Notes: a model not told the origin generated them from the sequence alone. A DNA stretch of 64,000 bases from Sphingomonas faeni (GCF_023195535.1 NZ_JALPNF010000005.1:62001-126000), one strand, 5' to 3'; numbered from the stretch's first letter, positions 1-8,716 are shown. Program-made: numbers and translations.

Positions 1-1
1 C

Positions 2-145
2 ACCCCGTTCGCGACCAGCAAGAAGGACGGCCTCGGGCTCGGCCTCGGCATCGCGCGCGACATCATGACCGAGTTCGGCGGCGCGCTCGACCTCGTCCCA
101 GCTCCCGAAGGCGCCATTTTCCGTATGATCCTGGTGAAGGCATGA
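2..145 (+). CDS. Sensor histidine kinase, C-terminal end only (partial)
   Basis: The last 47 codons of a kinase whose start lies outside the window. The peptide holds the G2 box of a HATPase_c domain (GLGLGLGIARDI), followed by the usual last strand of the ATP-binding fold and a stop. Its TGA overlaps the ATG of the response regulator (ATGA), so the two form a translationally coupled two-component pair. The pairing with an NtrC/DctD-type regulator suggests a DctB-like membrane sensor, but no sensor domain is visible here. The family call is firm; the signal sensed is unknown. Confidence 0.85.
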   Translation, partial: TPFATSKKDGLGLGLGIARDIMTEFGGALDLVPAPEGAIFRMILVKA

Positions 146-1479
146 GCGAGCAAGCCGTTCTGCTCGTCGACGACGACGACGTGTTGCGCGGCGCGCTGGA
201 GCAATCGTTCGAACTCGCGGGCATCGCGGTGATCGCCGAGCGCGATCCGACCGTCGCGCTCGCCCGCGTGCATGCCGGGTTCGACGGTGCGATCGTATCT
301 GACATCCGCATGCCGAAGATGGACGGCCTCGAACTCTTCCGCCGGATCGCGGCGATCGACCACGAAATCCCGGTATTGCTGATGACCGGCCACGGCGATG
401 TCGCGATGGCGGTCGCCGCGCTGAAGAACGGCGCGTTCGACTTTATCCCCAAACCGTTCGCGACCGATCACCTGATCGCGGGCGCTAGGCGCGCGCTCGA
501 AATGCGCCGCCTCGTCCTCGACAACCGCCGACTCAGAGCGGCCGCCGAGGAAACGATCGGTGCCGAGCCACTGATCGGCGAAACCCCGGTGATGGTTCGC
601 CTTCGCGAGACTATGCGCCAGATCGCGCAAGCCGATATCGACGTCCTGATCGAAGGCGAGACCGGCACCGGCAAGGAACTCGTCGCTGTACTACTCCACC
701 GCTGGAGCAACCGTCGCTCGCGGCCGTTCGTCGCGGTCAACTGCGCCGCGCTGCCCGAGGCGGTCGCCGAGATCGAGCTGTTCGGCCACGACGGTGATTC
801 CCGCCTGCCGCGCACCGGCCGGATCGAAGCCTCCAACCGCGGTACGCTGTTCCTCGACGAAATCGAGAGCACGCTCCCCGCATTCCAGGCGAAACTGCTC
901 CGCGTACTGGAGGAGCGCGAGGTGATGCCGGTCGGCGGCGAGCTCCCCCGCGCACTTGATCTCCGCGTGATCGCCGCGGCAAAACCCGGCCTCGAACAGG
1001 CGGTCGAGGACGGCCGGTTCCGCGCCGACCTCCTGTTCCGCCTCGACGCGGTACGCCTGCGCATCCCGCCGTTGCGCGAACGTCGCGACGATATCCCGCT
1101 GCTGTTCGGCCACCTGCTCCACCAGGCGGCGGAACGGTTCGGTCGCGAGGTGCCGACCATCGACACCGCAACGCTCGCCTATCTCGGCCAGCACGACTGG
1201 CCCGGCAACGTCCGCGAACTCGACAACCTCGCCAAGCGTCTGGTCCTCCGCGTCGAAGCCGAGGACGCAGTCGACGAAGACAGCGACATCCCCCTCCCCG
1301 CCCGCGTCGACAAGTTCGAGGAAGCCACGATCCGCGCGACCCTGCAACAGGTCAACGGCGACGTCCGCTCCGCACTCGCCGCGCTCGGCATCCCGCGAAA
1401 GACCTTCTACGACAAACTCAAGCGTCACGAGATCGACGTAGAAGCGTATCGCCCGACCAAACCACCGCCGTCATCCTGA
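142..1479 (+). CDS. NtrC/DctD-type response regulator lacking the GAFTGA loop
   Basis: A 445-residue regulator with receiver, AAA+ and Fis-type HTH domains in the NtrC order. The receiver domain (about 1-120) has acidic pocket residues D10-D13, phosphoacceptor D54 in SDIRMPKMDG and K104. The AAA+ domain (about 145-370) has Walker A GETGTGKE at 172-179 and Walker B GTLFLDE at 234-240. The HTH region (about 395-440) reads DVRSALAALGIPRKTFYDKL. Between ELFGH (213-217) and GRIE the sigma-54 contact loop GAFTGA is absent and replaced by a short DGDSRLPRT stretch. By analogy with NtrC-family proteins lacking this loop, it may not activate sigma-54 promoters and may act with the housekeeping sigma factor or as a repressor. 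The stop codon lies inside a repeat of family A, so the last few residues (PPPSS) are repeat-derived. It is coupled to the upstream kinase. Confidence 0.93.
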   Translation: MSEQAVLLVDDDDVLRGALEQSFELAGIAVIAERDPTVALARVHAGFDGAIVSDIRMPKMDGLELFRRIAAIDHEIPVLLMTGHGDVAMAVAALKNGAFDFIPKPFATDHLIAGARRALEMRRLVLDNRRLRAAAEETIGAEPLIGETPVMVRLRETMRQIAQADIDVLIEGETGTGKELVAVLLHRWSNRRSRPFVAVNCAALPEAVAEIELFGHDGDSRLPRTGRIEASNRGTLFLDEIESTLPAFQAKLLRVLEEREVMPVGGELPRALDLRVIAAAKPGLEQAVEDGRFRADLLFRLDAVRLRIPPLRERRDDIPLLFGHLLHQAAERFGREVPTIDTATLAYLGQHDWPGNVRELDNLAKRLVLRVEAEDAVDEDSDIPLPARVDKFEEATIRATLQQVNGDVRSALAALGIPRKTFYDKLKRHEIDVEAYRPTKPPPSS

Positions 1480-1554
1480 CGAAAGTCAGGACCCAGAGCC
1501 ACGACCGCTATCCCCTGTAACCGTGGGTCCTGACTTTCGTCAGGATGACGGCGG
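1465..1554. repeat. Intergenic inverted repeat, family A
   Basis: Two arms, CCGTCATCCTGACGAAAGTC... and its reverse complement, enclose about 30 nt of unrelated sequence. Each arm also holds a short internal palindrome (CCTGACgaaaGTCAGG). It starts inside the end of the response regulator gene and supplies its TGA stop. Sister copies lie at 5308 and 8937. In RNA it would form a long stem that could end transcription between the convergent genes. Confidence 0.9.
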
Positions 1555-1575
1555 TATGGTAGGCATTGCCTAGCG

Positions 1576-2634
1576 CTAAGTCGGAATGACCGGCGGCGGT
1601 ACACCACCCTGCCGCGTCGCCACGAACTTCGCGAGCGGCGGCCCGATCAGCAACACTCCCAGAAACCGCAGCACCTGCAACGCCATCACGAACGGCACAT
1701 CCACCGGACTGGACGCCGCGATGATCGCGACCGAGTCCATCCCGCCAGGGCTAGTCGCCAGATACGCAGTCACCGGATCGATCCCCCACCACCGCGTCAA
1801 CACCGCCGCGATCCCCCCGCAGAACGCGATCAGCAGCGCGACCGACAGCAAAATCCGCGGCATAGCCTTACCCGCGACCCGCAACGTATCGCGCGTGAAC
1901 GACAGCCCGATCCGCCACCCCACCACCGCGTAGCTGATCGCGAGCAGCCACTGCGGCAACACCGGCTGCGCAACACCGGTAACATTGAGCGCCGCTCCCG
2001 CGATCAGCGACCCAAGCAGAGCACCGGCAGGAAGCCTCAGTGCGACACCCACCCCCGCGCCAACCCCAGCGATCGCGATCGTCCGCAGCACGGCGACCGG
2101 GTCTACGGATGCGAACCACGCCCCCGCGACATAATGCCCGCTCCCGCCGCCGACCATCACCGCCGCGAGCACCGACGCGACCACCGCCACGCTCACCACC
2201 CGCGTGTAGGTCATCACCGCGACCAGCCGCGAGTCCGCGCCATAGGCCTGCGCCATCAACACCATCGCGCTCGCCGCACCGGGCGTCGATCCCCAGACCG
2301 CGACGGTGCCCGGCAACACCTGCCACCGGCTCAGCAAATATCCGAGCACGCTGCTCGCAGCGAGCGTGACGAAATTGACCATCAGGAACACCGGCCAGTG
2401 ATCCGCCACGGTCGCGACGATCCCGGTCGTGATCGACCCCGCGATCAGCGTCCCGACCGCCGCCTGCGCGCCTCGGAAAGCAGACGTGGGCACGGTCAGC
2501 GACCATCCCCGCACTGCCAGCACCACCGCCGCGACCATCGGCCCGAGCAGCAACCCCGCGGGCAGCCCGACCAGTTCCAGCAGCCCCGCGATCACCCCCG
2601 ACAGCGCGATCAATACGGTCCAGCGCCAGATCAT
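1576..2634 (-). CDS. AbrB-family integral membrane protein
   Basis: A 352-residue, strongly hydrophobic protein with about ten membrane segments and the two-fold internal repeat typical of the AbrB/AmoA-like membrane family. Each half carries a Gly/Pro-rich signature (GLLLGPMVAAV and GALLGSLIAGA) and a loop of the type STPGAASAM / TSPGGMDSV. The name AbrB is historical; the family is not the Bacillus transcription regulator and its substrate is not established. The ATG overlaps the stop of the upstream methyltransferase-like gene (ATGA), so it is the last gene of a three-gene operon with the Hsp70-like protein. Family certain, function unknown. Confidence 0.88.
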   Translation of the reverse strand: MIWRWTVLIALSGVIAGLLELVGLPAGLLLGPMVAAVVLAVRGWSLTVPTSAFRGAQAAVGTLIAGSITTGIVATVADHWPVFLMVNFVTLAASSVLGYLLSRWQVLPGTVAVWGSTPGAASAMVLMAQAYGADSRLVAVMTYTRVVSVAVVASVLAAVMVGGGSGHYVAGAWFASVDPVAVLRTIAIAGVGAGVGVALRLPAGALLGSLIAGAALNVTGVAQPVLPQWLLAISYAVVGWRIGLSFTRDTLRVAGKAMPRILLSVALLIAFCGGIAAVLTRWWGIDPVTAYLATSPGGMDSVAIIAASSPVDVPFVMALQVLRFLGVLLIGPPLAKFVATRQGGVPPPVIPT

Positions 2635-3293
2635 GCCTTGGTAGCGAACCAGATCGTATGCCGCGCCCCGCCTTTCCGCGTCGCCCGCGCGATCACCTCG
2701 TCGACCACGAACCCCGCTTCGGCGAGCCGGGTGGCGAACGGCTTGCTCGGCGCCGACGACCACACCGCCAACACGCCCCCCGGCCGCAACGCCGCCCGCG
2801 CCAGGGACAATCCGCGTGCGCCGTAAAGCCGGTCGTTGCCGGGCCGCGAAATCCCGTCCGGACCATTGTCCACGTCGAGCAGGATCGCGTCCCACTGCCC
2901 CTCGGCAATCGCCGCGGCGACGTCGCCCTCGAAGATCCGGGTCCGCGGATCGGTCAGGCTCTCGCCGTGGAGCGCCGCCATCGGTCCCCGCGCCCATTCG
3001 ATCACCGCGGGCACGATCTCCGCGACCGCCACCTCCGCGTCGGCGGCAAGCCGGGCCAGCGCGGCGCGCAACGTGAACCCCATGCCCAACCCGCCGATCA
3101 GCATCCGCACGCCGGGCCGGTCGCCGATCCGATCGCACGCCTGCTCCGCCAGCGCCTCTTCCGACCCGCTCAACCGGCTGTTCATCAACTCGTTCGCGCC
3201 GAGCATGATCGAGAACTCGGCACCACGCTGGAGCAAGCGGAGTTCACCCCCACCCGGCACCTGCGCCGTCCCGAGAAGCACGCGCGGGATCAT
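2631..3293 (-). CDS. Spermidine synthase-like methyltransferase-fold protein
   Basis: A 220-residue Rossmann-fold protein of the spermidine/spermine synthase-like group. The nucleotide-binding motif I is MLIGGLGMGFTLRAAL, followed by an acidic strand end (VAEIVPAVIEWARG) and the motif DAILLDVDNGP. It is shorter than true spermidine synthases (about 280 residues) and lacks their N-terminal beta-sheet domain, so aminopropyl transfer is not assured; the group also includes SAM-dependent enzymes of unknown substrate. The ATG start overlaps the stop of the Hsp70-like gene and its own stop overlaps the AbrB-family gene. Confidence 0.82.
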   Translation of the reverse strand: MIPRVLLGTAQVPGGGELRLLQRGAEFSIMLGANELMNSRLSGSEEALAEQACDRIGDRPGVRMLIGGLGMGFTLRAALARLAADAEVAVAEIVPAVIEWARGPMAALHGESLTDPRTRIFEGDVAAAIAEGQWDAILLDVDNGPDGISRPGNDRLYGARGLSLARAALRPGGVLAVWSSAPSKPFATRLAEAGFVVDEVIARATRKGGARHTIWFATKA

Positions 3294-4588
3294 GCCGACC
3301 ACGCCGCGATATCGTCCTGCTCGCCGATCAGCGCGAGCCCGTGCGCGATCGACGTCAGCTCGCCCCCGCTCATGATCGCCGCCTCGCCGAACCGCTCGAC
3401 GAAGATTTGCCGGATGCGCGGGATCAGCGACGACCCGCCGGTCAGGAACACCCGGTCGATATCGCCGCCGCCGACGTTCGCGACCTCGAGCGCCCGGTCG
3501 ACCGCCGCCTCGATCCGCACGACGTCGTCCGCGATCCAGCCCTCGAACTGCGCCCGCGTAACGTCCGCCTCGATCTCCAGCCCCGCACCCGCGAAATGGA
3601 AATGCGCGTCCTCGCCGCTCGACAGCGCCCGTTTCAGCGACCCGACCGCATCGTACAGCGGATACCCGAGTTCGTTCTCGATCACCGCGATCATCCGCCC
3701 GATCGCGTCGGGGTCCAGCGCGGTCTTCTGCAACCGTTCCAGCTCGGTCATCGTCTTGCGGTTGCGCATCAACGCCAACCGCGACCAGTCCGCGAAATCG
3801 GCGAAATACGCGCGCGGGATCTCCAGTTCCTTGCCGAACGACTTGTACGCGCCGCCCTTGCCCAGCATCGGCAGCACCAGCCGGTCGAGAATCCGGTAAT
3901 CGAACCGATCCCCGGCGATCCCGACACCCGCATGCCCGAGCGGCGTGCACCGCCGCGCTGCGCCCGGCTCGGCGACGCGCACCACCGAGAAATCGCTCGT
4001 ACCGCCGCCGAAATCCGCCACCAGAATCGTCGCCGGCTCGGTCAGCCGCGTCGCGTAGCTGTAGGCGGCGCCAAGCGGCTCATAGACGTAATGGATCTCC
4101 GCCCCAAAGCCCTTGAACATCGCGTCATACCGCGTCCGTGCCAGCGCCTCGTCGGGCCGCGCGCCTGCATATTCGACCGGCCGCCCCACCACGATCCGCT
4201 GCGGCCGCGTGTCGAGCTTGCCGCCTGCATGCGCGATCAGCTTTTCGAGGAACAGCTGCCCCATCTCCTCGAAGCGATAGCGCTTGTCGAAGACCGAGGC
4301 CTGCTCGAACGTCTTCATCGCCGCGACCGACTTGAACGATTGGATGAACCGGCTGTCGAGCGGATACTCCATATATTCCGCGATCGCCCACGGCCCCGCA
4401 TCCGACGCGAGCCCCTTGCCGCTGTCGTCCTGCCAGAAACACAGCGCCGAGCGGAACACCGGGCTCGTCTCTGCGGGGGCCGCGAAGGTCACCAGCTCCG
4501 GCGTGCCGTTTTTGGTCCCGAGCGCCACGACGCTGTTGGTCGTGCCGAAATCCAGCCCCAGCGCGGGGCCGCCAGCGTCCATCTGCAT
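3290..4588 (-). CDS. Hsp70 family protein, YegD-like
   Basis: A 432-residue actin/Hsp70-fold ATPase without the C-terminal substrate-binding domain, matching the YegD group rather than DnaK (about 640 residues). Phosphate 1 motif GLDFGTTNSVVAL lies at residues 11-23, phosphate 2 motif VADFGGGTSDFSVV near 170, and the adenosine motif VFLTGGSSLIPRIR near 380. The chosen ATG (4588) follows AAAGGA at a 6-nt spacing; an in-frame ATG two codons later is possible. Reading frame upstream of this point is not supported by a ribosome site. First gene of the operon with the methyltransferase-like and AbrB-family genes. Substrate unknown. Confidence 0.88.
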   Translation of the reverse strand: MQMDAGGPALGLDFGTTNSVVALGTKNGTPELVTFAAPAETSPVFRSALCFWQDDSGKGLASDAGPWAIAEYMEYPLDSRFIQSFKSVAAMKTFEQASVFDKRYRFEEMGQLFLEKLIAHAGGKLDTRPQRIVVGRPVEYAGARPDEALARTRYDAMFKGFGAEIHYVYEPLGAAYSYATRLTEPATILVADFGGGTSDFSVVRVAEPGAARRCTPLGHAGVGIAGDRFDYRILDRLVLPMLGKGGAYKSFGKELEIPRAYFADFADWSRLALMRNRKTMTELERLQKTALDPDAIGRMIAVIENELGYPLYDAVGSLKRALSSGEDAHFHFAGAGLEIEADVTRAQFEGWIADDVVRIEAAVDRALEVANVGGGDIDRVFLTGGSSLIPRIRQIFVERFGEAAIMSGGELTSIAHGLALIGEQDDIAAWSA

Positions 4589-4687
4589 GCGTCGTCCTTT
4601 AATGAACGCGCGCCTATGGCGATGCAGAGTGCGGGATGGCAACCCCGTGCGTGTTTTGATGGGCGGTAAAACGGTGCGCGTCACACA

Positions 4688-4804
4688 TCCTCCTCTGCAA
4701 GGGGAGGTGGCTGGCGCTTGCCAGACGGAGGGGTATCGGGCTCTCGATGGCGAGCTACCCCTCCGTCAGGCTATGGCCTGCCACCTCCCCTCATAGGGGA
4801 GGAT
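4688..4804. repeat. Intergenic inverted repeat, family E
   Basis: Outer arms TCCTCC...GGGGAGGTGG and its complement near 4781-4804, with inner short palindromes (GGCGCTTGCC) and the motif GACGGAGGGG. It fills the gap between two minus-strand genes. Related copies occur at 31490, 42371, 43555, 51056, 58287 and 63855. Confidence 0.88.
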
Positions 4805-4816
4805 CAACGCGCGAGA

Positions 4817-5290
4817 TCAGCGACGCTTCAATCTGACCAATGCCGCATCGAGTGCGGACAGGAAGCTGGACCGGTCCGCCTTCGAGAACGGCGCAGGGCC
4901 GCCGATGATGTCGCCACCCGCGCGCAGGTCAGCCATGATCGCGCGCGTCGCGATTGCGCCGCCGATCGAACTGGTGGTGAACGGCTTGCCGGTGTTGGCG
5001 AGAACGGTCGCGCCGGCTTTCACGCAGCGGTCGGCGAGGAGGATGTCGGCGGTTATCACGACCGACTTCGCATCGGCCTGTTCGGCGATCCAGTCGTCGG
5101 CGGCGTCGAACCCGTCGCTGACGACCACGCGGTTGATCAGCGGATGGACGGGTATGCGGAAATGGCTGTTCGCGACGATCGTCACGGGGACGTTGTGCCG
5201 CCACGCGACTTTGTAGATCTCGTCCTTCACCGGACACGCGTCGGCGTCGACGAGGATGCGGAGCGGGGGTGGCGTGTCAGTCATGGTCAT
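4817..5290 (-). CDS. YaiI/YqxD family protein (UPF0178)
   Basis: A 157-residue single-domain protein. The N-terminal signature ILVDADACPVKDE (near residue 15) and later conserved blocks (VVSDGFDAADDWIAE, VVITADILLADRC, SIGGAIATRA) match the UPF0178/YaiI family, which has a PIN-like fold with conserved aspartates. PIN-like proteins are often nucleases, but no activity has been settled for this family. Two starts six bases apart (5290 and 5284) are possible; the first was taken. Monocistronic, flanked by repeats on both sides. Confidence 0.9.
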   Translation of the reverse strand: MTMTDTPPPLRILVDADACPVKDEIYKVAWRHNVPVTIVANSHFRIPVHPLINRVVVSDGFDAADDWIAEQADAKSVVITADILLADRCVKAGATVLANTGKPFTTSSIGGAIATRAIMADLRAGGDIIGGPAPFSKADRSSFLSALDAALVRLKRR

Positions 5291-5307
5291 CTCACGCCCT
5301 ACCCCTA

Positions 5308-5391
5308 CCGTCATCCTGACGAAAGTCAGGACCCAGGATTACAGGCGGGGTCGTTCGTTACTCTGGGTCCTGACTTTCGTCAGGATGACGG
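5308..5391. repeat. Intergenic inverted repeat, family A
   Basis: Same arms as the copy at 1465 (CCGTCATCCTGACGAAAGTC and complement) with a different central spacer. It lies immediately upstream of the YaiI-type gene and next to a family B element at 5425. Confidence 0.9.
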
Positions 5392-5424
5392 AGGGCTGGA
5401 GGCATTCTGCACCTGTCCCCCCAC

Positions 5425-5510
5425 CCGTCATCCCAGCGAAAGCTGGGATATCCCCGTTTAGCGCACGTCGCGAACCACGGGGGAGACCCCAGCTTTCGCT
5501 GGGGTGACGG
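5425..5510. repeat. Intergenic inverted repeat, family B
   Basis: Arms CCGTCATCCCAGCGAAAGCT and GCTTTCGCTGGGGTGACGG around a unique spacer. It sits just past the stop of the DEAD-box helicase gene, where it could act as a transcription end or 3' RNA stabiliser. Copies at 23041, 28041 and 49868. Confidence 0.9.
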
Positions 5511-5526
5511 CAGCAAGGGTCGTCGC

Positions 5527-7296
5527 TCAGCTCCGCTCGCGATTCCCACGATACGGCGGCTTCCGCGTCGGAGCCGGACCCCCGCGAGGTGCCGCACGGT
5601 GCAGCGTCGAGCGTGGGCCGCTCGCATTGCTGCGACCACCGCCACCGCCGTCATGCCGAGCACCGCTCTCCGGCGCGCCCTGCATCGCCTCGATCGCAAC
5701 GCCGCTCTCTTCCTCGCCAGCCTGCGCCGTCCGCTGGATCGCGGCCGAGAACCGCGACGCCACAGCGCGCGGAATCTCGAACGCCGTCTCGTTCGGCCCG
5801 ATGCGGATCGCACCGATTTCCGACTTGGTGATATGCCCGCGACGGCAGATCAGCGGCAGGATCCAGCGCGGATCGGCGTTCTGGCGACGACCGATATCCA
5901 TCCGGAACCAGACGGTGTCCTCGAACCCAGCGCGCGGCCCTTGCGAACGCTCGTCCTGCGTCGGCTGCTTGCTCTGGTCGATCAGATCCTCGGCCTGCGG
6001 CATCGTAGACCGGTGCATGTGCACCAGCGCGGCGGCGATATCCTCCGGCGTCTTCTCGGCCATCAGGCGGACGGCGAGTGCGCGATCCTCCTCCTCGACC
6101 TCGACCGGCTGCAACAGCATGCCGATCAGCCGCTCATGATCGTTCTTGCGGATGTCCTCGGCGGTCGGGGCGTTGACCCACTCCGCGTTGATCTTCGCAC
6201 CGCGCAGCATCATCTCGACGCGACGGCGACGCGGGAACGGCACGATCAACACGGCCGTGCCCTTCTTGCCCGCACGACCGGTACGACCCGAGCGATGCTG
6301 GAGCGTCTCGGCGTCACGCGGCAGCTCAACGTGAACGACCAGCGACAGCGTCGGCAGATCGATACCGCGCGCCGCAACGTCGGTCGCGACGCAAACACGC
6401 GCACGACGGTCGCGCAACGCCTGAAGCGCAGCGTTACGCTCATTCTGCGAATGCTCGCCCGACAGTGCGACGGCGGCAAAGCCACGCTCGACCAGGCTCG
6501 CATGCAGGTGACGCACGTTGTCGCGCGTCGCGCAGAACAGCATCGCCGTCTCCGCTTCGTGGAAGCGCAGCAGGTTGATCACCGCATGCTCGATCTCGGA
6601 CGGCGAGACCGTGACGGCCTGGTACGAGATATCGCCATGACCGCGATCCTCGCCGACGGTCGAGATGCGCACCGCGTCGCGCTGATAGCGCTTGGCGAGC
6701 GCGACGATCGGCCGCGGCATCGTCGCCGAGAACAACAGCGTGCGACGCGCTTCGGGCGACGCATCGAGGATCTGCTCGAGATCCTCGCGGAAACCCATGT
6801 CGAGCATCTCGTCGGCCTCATCGAGCACCGCGACCTTCAGGGCCGACAGGTCGAGCGCGCCACGCTCCAGATGATCGCGCAGACGCCCCGGCGTGCCGAC
6901 GACGATATGCGCGCCGTGTGCGAGCGAACGACGCTCCTTCGAGGCGTCCATCCCGCCAACGCAGGTCGAAATCCGCGCACCGGCCTTGGCGTAAAGCCAC
7001 ATCAGCTCGCGGCTGACCTGGAGCGCGAGCTCGCGAGTCGGCGCGATGCAGAGCACGAGCGGCTTGTGCGGCGCGGGCAGGCGCTGGACGCCGTCCTCGC
7101 CGGCTTCACCGAGCAGTTCGCCGGCCATCGCCAGGCCGAACGCGACGGTCTTGCCCGAGCCGGTCTGCGCCGACACGACGAGATCGCGACCGATCGCATT
7201 GTCCTCGATCACATGAGCCTGGACGGGGGTGAGCGCGGTATAGCCGCGCGCTTCGAGCGCCTCGGAGAGAAGCGACGGAATATTTGTAAAAGGCAT
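5527..7296 (-). CDS. DEAD-box ATP-dependent RNA helicase (DeaD/CsdA-like)
   Basis: A 589-residue helicase. RecA domain 1 contains the Q motif (LTPVQ, 22-26), motif I AQTGSGKT (43-50), PTREL, TPGRL, DEAD (159-162) and SAT (190-192). Domain 2 contains ATDVAARGID and HRSGRTGRAG. A DbpA/CsdA-type RNA-binding domain follows (about 460-530, DTVWFRMDIGRR...), then a Gly/Arg-rich tail with RGGP and YRGNRERS, typical of RNA binding. It likely remodels rRNA or mRNA structure, for instance in ribosome assembly or cold response. The length agrees with DeaD homologues; the ATG at 7296 gives the expected N-terminus. Transcribed alone, downstream of the flavoprotein gene. Confidence 0.95.
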   Translation of the reverse strand: MPFTNIPSLLSEALEARGYTALTPVQAHVIEDNAIGRDLVVSAQTGSGKTVAFGLAMAGELLGEAGEDGVQRLPAPHKPLVLCIAPTRELALQVSRELMWLYAKAGARISTCVGGMDASKERRSLAHGAHIVVGTPGRLRDHLERGALDLSALKVAVLDEADEMLDMGFREDLEQILDASPEARRTLLFSATMPRPIVALAKRYQRDAVRISTVGEDRGHGDISYQAVTVSPSEIEHAVINLLRFHEAETAMLFCATRDNVRHLHASLVERGFAAVALSGEHSQNERNAALQALRDRRARVCVATDVAARGIDLPTLSLVVHVELPRDAETLQHRSGRTGRAGKKGTAVLIVPFPRRRRVEMMLRGAKINAEWVNAPTAEDIRKNDHERLIGMLLQPVEVEEEDRALAVRLMAEKTPEDIAAALVHMHRSTMPQAEDLIDQSKQPTQDERSQGPRAGFEDTVWFRMDIGRRQNADPRWILPLICRRGHITKSEIGAIRIGPNETAFEIPRAVASRFSAAIQRTAQAGEEESGVAIEAMQGAPESGARHDGGGGGRSNASGPRSTLHRAAPRGGPAPTRKPPYRGNRERS

Positions 7297-7353
7297 GTAC
7301 GTCCTAATTGGTGGCCGGCTTGACGCTACGGCAAAGCACTGGCGTGGTGGTCC

Positions 7354-8526
7354 CTACAGGACTTGGCCCGCGGCCCACCCGCTCGCCCATGCCCATTGGA
7401 AGTTGTAGCCGCCGAGCCACCCTGTGACATCGACCGCTTCGCCGACCGCATACAACATTGGTACGCGTTTGGCTTGCATTGTTTGCGAAGATAGTTCCGC
7501 AGTGCTGATTCCGCCAGCGGTGACCTCGGCCTTGGCATAGCCTTCCGAGCCGTTTGGCGTGAATTGCCAATGACTTAGCGCGCGTTCGGCGTCCTGGAGC
7601 TTACGATCGGTGAGCGTGGAAATCTCAGCCGTCATGCCCAATCGCTCGCTCAAAGTCTCCGCGAGTCGGTCCGGCAGCGTGCTGCCGAGCAGTTTCCGGA
7701 GAGTCGCGCGCGGCGTGGTACGCTTGGCGGCGGGGAGCCAGCCGAACTCGCGGTCGGGCAGGAAATCGATCCCGACGGGCTGGCCGTTGCGCCAATAGGA
7801 CGATGCTTGAAGGATCGCGGGGCCGGACAGCCCACGATGCGTGAAGAGCGCGGCTTCGCGGAACGCGGTCTTGCCGGCGGTCGCGACCACGTCGGCGGCA
7901 ACGCCCGACAATTCGCGGAACAGGATTTCGTCGCCGCCCAACGTCAGCGGCACCAGCGCCGGGCGTGGCTCGACGACCTTCAACCCGAACTGCCGCGCGA
8001 GATCATAGGCGAACCCGGTCGCGCCCATCTTCGGGATCGACGGCCCGCCGGTCGCGATCACCAGCGCGGGGGCGGTGACGGTGCGGCCGTCGAGCGAGAC
8101 GCGGTAGCGGCCGTCTGCGTGTTCGACTCCAGTGACCGCGCGACCGAGCGACAGATCGACTCGCCCCTTGTCGCATTCGTCAAGCAGCATCTCGACGATC
8201 TGCTTCGCGGAGCCGTTGCAGAAGAGTTGCCCGAGCGTCTTCTCATGCCACGCGATGCCGTAGGACTCGACGAGCGCGATGAAATCCTGCGTGGTGTACC
8301 GGCCGAGCGCGGACTTGGCGAAATGCGGGTTGGCGGAGATGTAGCGGTCGGCGGCGGTGTGGACGTTGGTGAAATTGCACCGTCCTCCGCCGGAGATCAG
8401 GATCTTCTTTCCCGCCTGGTCGGCGTGATCGACGAGCAGGATCTTCCGCCCGCGCTGGCCCGCGACGGCGGCGCACATGAGACCGGCGGCGCCTGCTCCG
8501 AGGATGATCGCGTCGTATTCGGACAA
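7354..8526 (-). CDS. BaiN/HI0933-family FAD-dependent oxidoreductase
   Basis: A 390-residue flavoprotein. The N-terminal dinucleotide motif is AIILGAGAAGLMCA (residues 6-19), then the family hallmark KKILISGGGRCNFTN (about 40-54). Later come VIATGGPSIPKMGATGFAYDLA and the C-terminal VGEAVDVTGWLGGYNFQWAWASG, which closes the FAD site. This is the HI0933-like/BaiN family, whose members are widely annotated as NAD(P)/FAD-dependent oxidoreductases or aminoacetone oxidases; the physiological substrate is uncertain. It reads away from the repeats at 8573 and sits 57 nt upstream of the helicase gene. Confidence 0.93.
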   Translation of the reverse strand: MSEYDAIILGAGAAGLMCAAVAGQRGRKILLVDHADQAGKKILISGGGRCNFTNVHTAADRYISANPHFAKSALGRYTTQDFIALVESYGIAWHEKTLGQLFCNGSAKQIVEMLLDECDKGRVDLSLGRAVTGVEHADGRYRVSLDGRTVTAPALVIATGGPSIPKMGATGFAYDLARQFGLKVVEPRPALVPLTLGGDEILFRELSGVAADVVATAGKTAFREAALFTHRGLSGPAILQASSYWRNGQPVGIDFLPDREFGWLPAAKRTTPRATLRKLLGSTLPDRLAETLSERLGMTAEISTLTDRKLQDAERALSHWQFTPNGSEGYAKAEVTAGGISTAELSSQTMQAKRVPMLYAVGEAVDVTGWLGGYNFQWAWASGWAAGQVL

Positions 8527-8572
8527 GTGTAGCTCCGTGCAGCTTATTTGGACGAGCCGCTAGTCAAGAATG

Positions 8573-8624
8573 TTTTCCCGCGAAGGCGGGGACCCAGACT
8601 GGGCTCCCGCCTTCGCGGGAGAAC
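8573..8624. repeat. Intergenic inverted repeat, family D
   Basis: Near-perfect hairpin with arms CCCGCGAAGGCGGG and CCCGCCTTCGCGGG around a short GACCCAGACTGGGCT centre. This is the simple form of the element seen with an inserted centre at 23181; another copy is at 16651. It lies in the promoter region of the flavoprotein gene. Confidence 0.9.
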
Positions 8625-8716
8625 AAGTAAGGGGTGGCCGCTGTAGCGCGTTCAAGATCAGCCACATAGGTGGTGACCTGCTCGCACGTCCACCAATGCC
8701 GCGCACGGAAGTCGCC

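Noticed and set aside
2635..3138. Extended N-terminus for the AbrB-family protein
   Set aside because: The extra part is Arg/Gly-rich out-of-frame translation of the upstream methyltransferase gene; the ATG at 2634 gives the membrane protein start with an ATGA overlap.
3341..4669. Long plus-strand reading frame opposite the Hsp70-like gene (and similar ones opposite the helicase at 5599-7323, tkt at 13863-15674, the pump at 18113-19948, nrdA at 32029-33801, glgP at 52709-54124 and glgB at 54619-56109)
   Set aside because: These follow from the GC-rich third positions of the real genes; translations are Arg/Ala/Pro/His-rich with no domains.
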